DNA from: Acidobacteriota bacterium
Lineage (GTDB): Bacteria; Acidobacteriota; UBA6911; RPQK01; JADFOI01
DNA: 8,865 bases
NCBI GenBank assembly: GCA_030624355.1
Contig: JAUXKG010000068.1
Span: 1-8,865, forward strand
Reading direction: 5' to 3'
This document shows, piece by piece, positions 1 through 7,100 of the stretch. The notes under the pieces are model-generated. The model was not told the origin of the DNA and ran no database searches. It saw nothing but the letters and a program-made list of their open reading frames with translations. Positions within the stretch are counted from its first letter, which is position 1. Each line of letters opens with the position of its first letter. Both the position numbers and the translations under genes were made by a program.

Positions 1-2
1 GG

Positions 3-332
3 CCCATAACCAACCTGAGCGGGAGCTGGCAAGTGGTGATCGAGGGAGTGGCAAACTGTGTCACCGAAGAGGAAGGATTCACAGAGCAGGGAGAGGACTT
101 TTTCGATTTGGCCTTTGGGGGCGAGATTATCCAGGAGGGTGAGGGATTGTCGGGGTCCCTACTGTTACCCCTCGGGGAAGTCTTCGACGACACCGACGAC
201 GACCCAATAACCTGTTCCCAGCCAGGGCAGTGTGAGTTCGTGGAGGAAGTATCGGGAATTTGCTCGCTGACCTGCAGTCCGGCCACCCCCAACTGCGAGT
301 TCCAGCTTGATCTGAGTGGGACGATCGAGTGA
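3..332 (+). CDS. 3' end of a cysteine-containing, probably exported hypothetical protein (5' truncated)
   Basis: The frame is open from the first bases of the window to a TGA at 330-332, so only the last 109 codons are seen and the real start lies upstream. The GTG at 33 is internal and has no Shine-Dalgarno sequence. The visible part opens with NLSGSWQVVIEG and is rich in Asp, Glu and Gly. It has six cysteines: one in VANCV, two in the TCSQPGQC stretch, and three in the GICSLTCSPATPNC stretch. Paired cysteines, acidic beta-prone sequence and no hydrophobic helix suggest a folded extracytoplasmic domain with disulfides. That is inference, because the signal peptide region is missing. I do not recognise a named family. 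A 109-base gap separates it from the lipoprotein gene, so the two need not share a transcript. Confidence 0.6.
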   Translation, partial: PITNLSGSWQVVIEGVANCVTEEEGFTEQGEDFFDLAFGGEIIQEGEGLSGSLLLPLGEVFDDTDDDPITCSQPGQCEFVEEVSGICSLTCSPATPNCEFQLDLSGTIE

Positions 333-429
333 GAGCTGATCGGTTGCATCGAATCAGTTCCTCTGTGATTCTGGTCACTTGTATTCAGCTTTGAATGGTG
401 TCTACTTATGAAACGAGGCACTTAACTTG

Positions 430-435
430 AAGGAG
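430..435 (+). promoter_or_regulatory. Shine-Dalgarno site setting the lipoprotein start at 442
   Basis: AAGGAG lies six bases before the ATG at 442. It decides between that ATG and the in-frame TTG at 427, which would place the ribosome site inside the coding region and put five residues in front of the signal peptide. Confidence 0.8.
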
Positions 436-441
436 CAACTT

Positions 442-1125
442 ATGCGTCAACAGTTATTGATTTTTTCCATGGCCCTTTTGGTCAGTCTCTCCGCCTGCGG
501 TTCGGCCACACAGTCGGAAGCCGAAATGGAGGCTGGAGCCGCAGCCGAGGGGACGGCAGACCGGCAATCGACTGAGGTCGAACCATCCACTCCACCTGAG
601 CCGAAGACTGCTGTGGTGGTGGCGGGAACCGTTCTGGAGGTTCGGCTGACCAGAGGGATCAGCAGCGGGACCAACCAGCCCGGTGATGAATTTGAGAGCC
701 TTCTGGAGAGGGATTTAACCATTGACGGAACCATCGTGATCCCCCGGGGAAGCACCGTCACCGGCAGGCTGCTGGATGTGAAGGGCTCTGCCAAGGTCAA
801 GGGCCGGGCCGAGATGACCCTGGTTCTGACAGAGATCGCTGTGGGAGAGGAGCAATACCCGGTGCAGACCGACCCGATCTCAATCCAGGCAGAAGGGACC
901 AAAGGGCGTGACACAGCGGTCATTGGGGGAGCTGCCGGTGTGGGAGCACTCATCGGCGGGATCGTAGGCGGCAAGAAAGGTGCTGCCATCGGCGCCGCCA
1001 CCGGAGGTGGAGCAGGCACTGCCGGTGTCCTGATGACCAAAGGCAAAGAGGTCGAGTTTGGTCCGGAGCAGCAGTTCTCTTTCCGTCTCCAACAGGATCT
1101 GGAAGTAAAGCTCTCAGCAGAATAG
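442..1125 (+). CDS. Glycine-zipper lipoprotein, envelope-associated
   Basis: The 227-residue product begins with a lipoprotein signal peptide: MRQQ, a hydrophobic core, then the lipobox LSAC with Cys19 as the predicted lipidation site. Gly follows the Cys, so there is no Asp inner-membrane retention signal. Residues 20-56 are a Glu/Ala/Pro-rich linker. Residues about 57-152 form a beta-rich domain of the kind 'GTVLEVRLTRGISSGTNQPGD ... DGTIVIPRGSTVTGRL', familiar from acidobacterial hypothetical proteins. Residues about 161-195 are a glycine zipper, with repeated GG and GxxxG spacing interrupted by a KKG turn. This could insert in or pack against a membrane. A short beta segment, FSFRLQQDLEVKL, closes the protein. 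The function is not known; outer-membrane attachment is inferred from the lipobox. The ATG at 442 is preferred over the TTG at 427 because of the ribosome site. It lies 185 bases before the sigma gene and probably has its own promoter. Confidence 0.85.
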   Translation: MRQQLLIFSMALLVSLSACGSATQSEAEMEAGAAAEGTADRQSTEVEPSTPPEPKTAVVVAGTVLEVRLTRGISSGTNQPGDEFESLLERDLTIDGTIVIPRGSTVTGRLLDVKGSAKVKGRAEMTLVLTEIAVGEEQYPVQTDPISIQAEGTKGRDTAVIGGAAGVGALIGGIVGGKKGAAIGAATGGGAGTAGVLMTKGKEVEFGPEQQFSFRLQQDLEVKLSAE

Positions 1126-1223
1126 AGGGTCAGCCGGCGGCTGTTCCCTGCCGCATGCCTGATCAATCCGCCACTTTTTCCTCGCTTGACCGAACCTGTG
1201 AATCATCCGGGTTAAGAACCGGC

Positions 1224-1252
1224 TGATCATTTTCTCCTAATAAACATCTAAT
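1224..1252 (+). promoter_or_regulatory. Weak candidate promoter upstream of the sigma-factor operon
   Basis: The 185-base gap at 1126-1310 is the natural place for the operon promoter. TCTAAT at 1247-1252 matches five of six bases of the sigma-70 -10 box, but the hexamer 17 bases upstream (TGATCA at 1224-1229) is a poor -35. An alternative ECF-like reading pairs GAACC at 1216-1220 with TAATAA at 1238-1243 (17-base spacer), which would allow autoregulation. Neither reading is strong. The leader from here to the ATG is about 58 bases. Confidence 0.25.
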
Positions 1253-1310
1253 CGGGTACGTTAGTTATGGTGGTGAGTCCAGTGGAAAGGGACTCGGGAC
1301 CAGGAACAAT

Positions 1311-1853
1311 ATGAACTCATCGAATCAGGGAGATTGGATTCGCTCGGTGCTGGCCCAGTATGAGGGTCCCCTCACCCGGTACGCAGTCCGTATAACGGGG
1401 GATATGGAACAAGCCCGTGACGTAGTTCAGGACACCTTCTTGCGGCTCTGTTCACAAAAGCCCTCCCGGGTCCGCGACCATGTGGCCCAGTGGCTCTTCA
1501 CTGTGTGTCGCAACCGGGCTTTGGACCTGCTCAGAAAGGAGAAGCGCATGAATTTCAATTCGGAAGTTGAGTTAGAAGCCCAGCCGGCCAGTCAACCGGC
1601 AGTTTCCACAATCCTGGAGCAGAAAGAACAAGTGGGCGAGATTCTGCGCTTGCTGGAAACGCTTCCTTCCAATCAGCAGGAGGTGATTCGTCTCAGGTTT
1701 CAGAACGATTTCAGCTACCGCGAGATCAGTGCCGTGACCGACCTGTCGGTGAGCAACGTCGGTTTTTTGATCCACACCGGGCTGAAGGCGATCCGTCGCA
1801 AACTCAATGCCCTGTCGCGTTCGCGCCATACATTTATGAGGAGGGTGAAATGA
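1311..1853 (+). CDS. ECF-family RNA polymerase sigma factor
   Basis: The 180-residue product has the normal size and two-domain layout of an extracytoplasmic-function sigma factor. Region 2 spans about residues 12-82. It includes DMEQARDVVQDTFLRL (31-46), the helix that contacts core polymerase, and WLFTVCRNRALDLLRKEKR (61-79), the -10 recognition and melting segment. A linker rich in Gln, Pro and Ser follows. Region 4 spans about 110-167, with LETLPSNQQEVIRLRF and a helix-turn-helix starting at SYREIS that would bind the -35 element. Region 3 is absent, as expected for the ECF class. The last dozen residues are a short basic tail. The ATG at 1311 is preceded by AGGA five bases upstream. The stop codon overlaps the next start (ATGA), the classic sigma/anti-sigma arrangement, so the downstream protein is its likely regulator. 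The promoter it recognises cannot be read from the protein. Confidence 0.95.
   Translation: MNSSNQGDWIRSVLAQYEGPLTRYAVRITGDMEQARDVVQDTFLRLCSQKPSRVRDHVAQWLFTVCRNRALDLLRKEKRMNFNSEVELEAQPASQPAVSTILEQKEQVGEILRLLETLPSNQQEVIRLRFQNDFSYREISAVTDLSVSNVGFLIHTGLKAIRRKLNALSRSRHTFMRRVK
1839..1845 (+). promoter_or_regulatory. Strong Shine-Dalgarno site inside the sigma gene, with ATGA overlap at 1850-1853
   Basis: AGGAGGG lies four bases before the ATG at 1850, within the last codons of the sigma gene. The stop TGA (1851-1853) overlaps the start ATG. Translation of the two proteins is probably coupled, which would keep the sigma factor and its regulator in proportion. Confidence 0.8.
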
Positions 1854-4105
1854 GCATCAGTCCCAATGATCCGAAATTGACGGCCTATGCTTTGGGTGAG
1901 CTCGATGACGAGGTCCAGCGGATAGAGGTAGAAAAGGCGCTCGAGCAGTCCCAGGAGCTTCGCCAGGTGGTGGCCGAGATTCAGGAAATGGCCGGCTTTC
2001 TGAGAGCAGAGCTGCAACAGGAGCCTTCTCCCGTTCTCACCGAGGAGCAGCGCAAGAGAATTGAAGACAGTTTCACAGAGAAAAAGACGTTCTCTCTACT
2101 CTCCTCCAGGACAGTGTGGACAGCCGCTGCCGGCCTGGCGGTCGCCAGCCTGCTACTCATGATCAGCATCCCCAATCTGTTACAGTCGAAAAGAGGCCCC
2201 GACCCCCTCATTCTGGCAGAACTTCGCCAACCGGCTCCTCAGGGTCTCGGCGAGCCTCAGGACCGAGACGGCTTCGACTCCGCCCCATCCCCGCAGTCCA
2301 AGTCAGATGGACCGGCAAGGCCGGAAGAGAGCTCTCACAGGCAGGAGACGCTGACCAACGAAGTCGTTGATCTGATTGCCGCAGAGAAGGTGGCTGGCCG
2401 GAAGAGCCAGACAGCAGACGCTCCTGACTCCCGGCTGGCCAGTGGAGAAATCAAGGCCCCGAAAAAGGTTAAATCGTTTGGAGGCGGAAAGGACAAAGAG
2501 TCGCAAAGGGCTGGTGAAGCAGAGGGGAAAGGGTTGGGAAATCGTGAAGATGTGCAGTCCGTCTCCAAGGTGCGCAACCGGCGACCTTCCCCTGAATCGT
2601 CGGAGCGCCTTCGGGCGAGTGCCAAGACCGCAATCGTGGCAGATGCCCGTCCGCTGGATCGGGTACCTGCTGACTTCAATACCGAGGCCTACGACCGTAT
2701 CGCGGACAACCCCTTTTTTGAGGTGGCCGAGAACCCCCTTTCCACCTTCTCCATTGATGTAGACACGGCCTCTTATGCCAACCTTCGCCGCTTTCTAAAC
2801 AACAACACGCTTCCGCCCAAGGATGCGGTCCGAATCGAGGAGATGGTGAACTATTTCTCCTACGACTACCCGGCTCCTGCTGAGAACGGACCCTTCGCAG
2901 TCCATACCGAAGTGGCCCAGGCCCCCTGGAATCTGGAACACCGACTGCTGCACATTGGTCTCAAGGGCAAAGAGATGGCACTTGAAGAACGCCCCCCCAC
3001 CAATCTGGTGTTTTTGTTGGATGTGTCGGGCTCGATGCGGCCGCCCAACAAGCTTCCGCTGCTCAAGAGAGCCATGCGTTTGCTGGTGGAGCGGCTGACC
3101 GAGAACGACCGGGTTGCCCTGGTGGTGTACGCAGGGGCTTCGGGACTGGTGCTGCCCTCGACCTCGTGTGATCAGAAGGAGAAGATTCTGGCGGCCTTGG
3201 AAGGTCTCGAGGCGGGCGGGTCCACCAACGGCGGGTCGGGAATTCAGCTCGCCTATCGAACGGCAGCCTCCAATCTCATCAGCGGAGGAATCAACAGGGT
3301 CATCCTGGCCACCGACGGCGATTTCAACGTGGGGATCACCAATCAGGGAGACCTGACTCGTCTGATCGAGGAGAAGGCGGAGGGAGGGGTGTTCTTGAGT
3401 GTCCTGGGATTTGGAATGGGCAACTATAAGGATTCCACACTGGAAAAACTGGCCGACATGGGTAATGGCAACTACGCTTATATTGACACGATTCAGGAGG
3501 CCCGCAAGGTGCTGGTCGATCAGGTCAATTCCACGCTGGTCACCATTGCCAAGGACGTCAAGATTCAGGTGGAGTTCAATCCTGTGCAGGTTCGCTCCTA
3601 CCGATTGATCGGTTATGAGAATCGTCTGCTGCGCAAGGAAGACTTCAATGACGATGCCAAGGATGCCGGAGAGATCGGCGCCGGCCACACTGTGACCGTT
3701 CTGTATGAAATCGTACCGGCGGCACAGAGAGACCGGGCTTCCGGAGTGGATCCACTCCGTTACCAACGGCGCATCGAGACCACCGAGGCCGCTCAAAATG
3801 GTGAGTTGCTGACCTTGAAACTGCGCTACAAGGAACCTGCCGGACAGAGCAGCCGGCTTTTGGAATACCCGGTCCGAGCTAGTGGAAGTGGGTATGGGCA
3901 AGCCTCCCGGGATTTTCGATTTGCCGCCGCGGTGGCCTCCTTTGGCATGATCCTTCGCGACTCTCCCCACAGGGGCAACGTGACCTTGGACGGTGTCCTG
4001 GAACTGGCTGAAGAGGGCAGGGGGACGGACCGTCACGGCTATCGTACCCAGTTCCTTGAGCTGGTGAAGAAAGCCGGAAGCTTGATGGCCTCCGTTCCGG
4101 AGTAG
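1850..4105 (+). CDS. Transmembrane anti-sigma-like / VWA (YfbK-type, DUF3520) fusion protein
   Basis: The 751-residue product has four parts. Residues 1-84 are a helical cytoplasmic head beginning DPKLTAYALGELDDEVQRIEVEKAL, typical of anti-sigma heads. It has no HxxxCxxC zinc motif and no cysteine. Residues about 89-111 (TVWTAAAGLAVASLLLMISI and following) are a single membrane helix. Residues about 112-270 are a long charged, low-complexity linker rich in Lys, Arg, Ser and Glu. The rest matches YfbK-type proteins: the N-terminal vWF_A region (NPFFEVAENPLSTFSIDVDT, about 287-306), then a VWA domain with a complete metal-binding MIDAS site (DVSGS at 391-395, Thr459 in GGSTNGGSG, Asp489 in ATDGDFN), then a DUF3520 region from about residue 570. 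One membrane helix would leave the head inside and the VWA domain in the periplasm. The likely role is membrane regulator of the sigma factor encoded just upstream. The domain calls are firm; the regulatory role is inferred from overlap and topology. Confidence 0.88.
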   Translation: MSISPNDPKLTAYALGELDDEVQRIEVEKALEQSQELRQVVAEIQEMAGFLRAELQQEPSPVLTEEQRKRIEDSFTEKKTFSLLSSRTVWTAAAGLAVASLLLMISIPNLLQSKRGPDPLILAELRQPAPQGLGEPQDRDGFDSAPSPQSKSDGPARPEESSHRQETLTNEVVDLIAAEKVAGRKSQTADAPDSRLASGEIKAPKKVKSFGGGKDKESQRAGEAEGKGLGNREDVQSVSKVRNRRPSPESSERLRASAKTAIVADARPLDRVPADFNTEAYDRIADNPFFEVAENPLSTFSIDVDTASYANLRRFLNNNTLPPKDAVRIEEMVNYFSYDYPAPAENGPFAVHTEVAQAPWNLEHRLLHIGLKGKEMALEERPPTNLVFLLDVSGSMRPPNKLPLLKRAMRLLVERLTENDRVALVVYAGASGLVLPSTSCDQKEKILAALEGLEAGGSTNGGSGIQLAYRTAASNLISGGINRVILATDGDFNVGITNQGDLTRLIEEKAEGGVFLSVLGFGMGNYKDSTLEKLADMGNGNYAYIDTIQEARKVLVDQVNSTLVTIAKDVKIQVEFNPVQVRSYRLIGYENRLLRKEDFNDDAKDAGEIGAGHTVTVLYEIVPAAQRDRASGVDPLRYQRRIETTEAAQNGELLTLKLRYKEPAGQSSRLLEYPVRASGSGYGQASRDFRFAAAVASFGMILRDSPHRGNVTLDGVLELAEEGRGTDRHGYRTQFLELVKKAGSLMASVPE

Positions 4106-4164
4106 GCCCCGTTCTTGGATCGATCGCCTGTTCGCGGAGTCTAAATAGTGTCTCTAAGACTGAA

Positions 4165-4169
4165 AAGGA
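4165..4169 (+). promoter_or_regulatory. Shine-Dalgarno site for the macroglobulin gene
   Basis: AAGGA lies seven bases before the ATG at 4177, which begins a clear signal peptide. The gap of 71 bases after the VWA gene holds no convincing terminator, so read-through from the sigma operon is plausible. Confidence 0.7.
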
Positions 4170-4176
4170 AAACACT

Positions 4177-7100
4177 ATGAGAAAAACGGTACTCTTTGCG
4201 ATCTTATTTTTCTTGAGCCTGCGGGTCCTCTTGGGCCCCAGTTCGGCCCAGTCCCCTGAGAGCGGATATGAAGAGGTGAAGCAGCGGGCTGAAGAATCTT
4301 ACGCCGAGGGTTCCTACCGAAGAGCTCACCAACTCTATCTTGAGCTGGACGAACTCGAATTACCGGTAGAGGAAGCGCGCTGGGTGGATTTCCGGGTGGA
4401 AGATACCCGCTGGCGAGCCCAAGCGGCCACCCAGACCTCCGACACTACGGAGTTTGACAAGGCCAGGCGCCAGCTCGAGGCCTTGATCGAGCAGGTGCGG
4501 TCTCCGGAGCTGCGGGACTCAATCTGGGCCGAAGCCCACCAGTCGTTGGGTGATTTTTGGTGGCTGCGGTCGGATTTGCGAAACTGGAGTTCGGCCTGGA
4601 CTCATTATCAGCAGGCCCTCCAGTGGTGGGCGGGCAGCCGCGATCTGGAGACTGCCCGTCGACGTTATCTGGAAATCATTTGGACTGCCAGCGAACCCGC
4701 CTGGAGAGACGGCTACTACTACTACTATGGCTATTACGGCAACCAACTTCCGGTGCAGGTCCTGGAGAACGTCCTGAAAATTGCTCGAGCTGAGCCGGAC
4801 AGGACTCGCGCCCACTACCTGATGGCCATGACCTTGAGAAACCAGGGGGACTGGAGGCAAAAGCAGCGGGTCGCAGAGGAATTTGAGGCTGCTCTCCAAG
4901 CAGGGGTTGGCAGCGATTGGCACGATGACGCACTTTTTCATTACGCCCAGTGGATGGCAAACAGCGGGCCTGTCAGCCTGGGCGAGAACCAGCAGTGGGT
5001 CCAGCAACCGGACTATTTGAGAGCTGTTCAACTCTTTCGCCGCCTGCTCAGAGAGTACTCCAAGGGCGAGACCCGCCACTGGGATCCCACTCAGCAGCAG
5101 ATCCGGGAAATCACCTCGACCCGCATCGCCCTGTCCGTTTCCAACGTCTTTTTCCCCGACTCGGAAATCCAGTTTCACCTGAACTGGCGCAATCTTGAAC
5201 AGATCGATTTTACTCTTCACCAGGTAGACCTCACCCGTGATGTTCGCTTGCAGTCGAGCGGTGGAGCCTGGTTGGAGGCCATCAGTCCGAGACCGGGAAC
5301 ACGCCTCAGATCCTGGTCCCGGGACACGGGGGATCAGGGGGAGCATAAGCCCGGAAATGAAATGGTGAGAATCGAGGACAAACTGCCAGTGGGTGCCTAC
5401 CTGCTAACCGCTTCGGGAAACGAGGCAACCGCCAGAGAGTTGATTCTGGTCAGTGACGCCTCCCTGGTCCTGAAAACACAGAGCCGGCAAGTCCTGGTCT
5501 ACTATTGTGATGCCCTGGACGGCTCGCCCATCGGCGATGCCACCGTGCATCTGTGGCAATACTCTTACGACAATGACCGCTGGCAGAGATGGGTTCTGCC
5601 AACCAATCAGGAGGGCATTGCAGTATTTGATCTGAAGGAACTGTCCAACGGGCGCAACCTGTTCGCTTTCGCCGCCTCCAGTAACCGCCAGGCCTTTAGC
5701 AATGGCTACACTCCTTACGATTCCTCCAAACAGCCCTGGCGGATTCTGGCCTTTACCGATCGGCCAGCCTACCGGCCCGGCGAAGAAGCCCACTGGAAAA
5801 TCCTGGCACGCCGGGAACAGGATTCCCGCTTGCTGACGCCGTCGGATCAGATCGTTGAATTTGAAATCACCGATCCGCGGGGGACCTCCGTCAAGAAATC
5901 AGAGGTTCGGCTGAATGCGTTTGGCAGTGCCTGGGGCTCGCTTCAACTGACCAAGGACATGCCGCTGGGGGAATACACCATCCACTTCTGGGACCACCAG
6001 AGACAAAATTCGATCGGCAGTGCCCGCCTGCTTCGCCTGGAGGAGTACCGTTTGCCCGAATTCAAGGTTCGCGTCGAGATGACGCAGGAGAACGACAAGA
6101 GAAAGGTGTACCGGCTGGGTGACAAGGTCGAAGCCAGTCTTCAGGTCGATTACTACTTCGGGGCGCCGGTGGCCGATGCCGAGGTGGAGTTGGTCATCTA
6201 TCAGCGGCCCTTTTACCACTACTGGAGGCCCGAGCGGGCCTTTCCCTGGCTCTACGAGAGGCCTTCTCGTGGCTGGCAGCATGGTGGCGGGAGAGGTCAG
6301 GTGATTCGGCAGGAAAAGATCAAGACCGATATTCATGGCAGGGCCTTGTTCTCGTTTGACACTCCGGTGAATGCCGGCCAGGATCAGGAGTATGAAATCG
6401 AGGCCCGAGTGCGGGATTCCTCCAGGCGTGAGGTCATTGGTACGGGCAGTGTCAAGGTTACCCGCCAGCCCTACTTTGTCTACTTACATCCCGAACACAA
6501 TCTCTACCGCCCTCAAGATACCGTGGAGGTGGCCATCAAGGCCCTGGATGCCAACCAGCAGCCTGTTCAGTCGAGGGGAACCGTCAAGGTCCATCGCAGC
6601 CATTGGGTCGAGATCTGGCTGGATCCGGAGGGCCGCGAGGTCAGCGGTGAGAATCTGAGCAGACTTCGGCGTGAGCTTCCTCTGTTCCCGCCCCCGGCGG
6701 GGGCTTCCGGCCGGAGCTGGCAACTCAAATTCAACGGTTACCAGCACCAGGAGATCCTCACCCGCACTGTCCGGACCGATGAGCAGGGCGAAGCTGAACT
6801 TCGTTTTGCCTCCCCGGAAGAAGGCTACTATCGGATCTCCTGGTCGAGTGGTCGGCAGCCGGGCAGACCGATCACGGCTGAGGTCAGCGTATGGGTGGCC
6901 AACAATCGCACCACCGATCTCGGGTACCGCCACGGGGGACTTCAGATGGTTCTGGACAAGGACACCTTCCGGGTGGGCCAGCAGGTTCCCCTCATGCTCG
7001 CGACTCCAACCAGCGACCGATATGTGCTGTTCACTCTGGAGGCGGAAAACCTCCACAGCTACCGGCTGGTGCATGTGAACGGTACGGCCAAGCTCATTCA

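Noticed and set aside
379..408. TTGTAT and TACTTA upstream of the lipoprotein gene as a promoter
   Set aside because: The -10 element matches the consensus poorly and the spacing is 18 bases. A promoter is expected here, but this pair is not convincing.
427..441. TTG at 427 as the lipoprotein start
   Set aside because: The AAGGAG ribosome site lies inside these codons and fits the ATG at 442, which also gives a normal lipoprotein signal peptide.
1131..1154. GC-rich inverted repeats (CAGCCGGCGGCTG and GCGGC...GCCGC) just after the lipoprotein gene, considered as a terminator
   Set aside because: The stems are only five base pairs and no T-run follows directly; the TTTTT at 1174-1178 is about 20 bases away. 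It may be chance in GC-rich DNA.
2795..4036. A 413-codon open frame on the minus strand inside the VWA gene
   Set aside because: It lies wholly opposite a gene with clear domains and motifs, and its translation shows no recognisable family. It is a shadow of codon bias in the + strand gene.
4138..4161. Inverted repeat AGTCT...AGACT between the VWA and macroglobulin genes, as an operator or terminator
   Set aside because: Five base pairs around a 14-base loop with no T-run is too weak to call.
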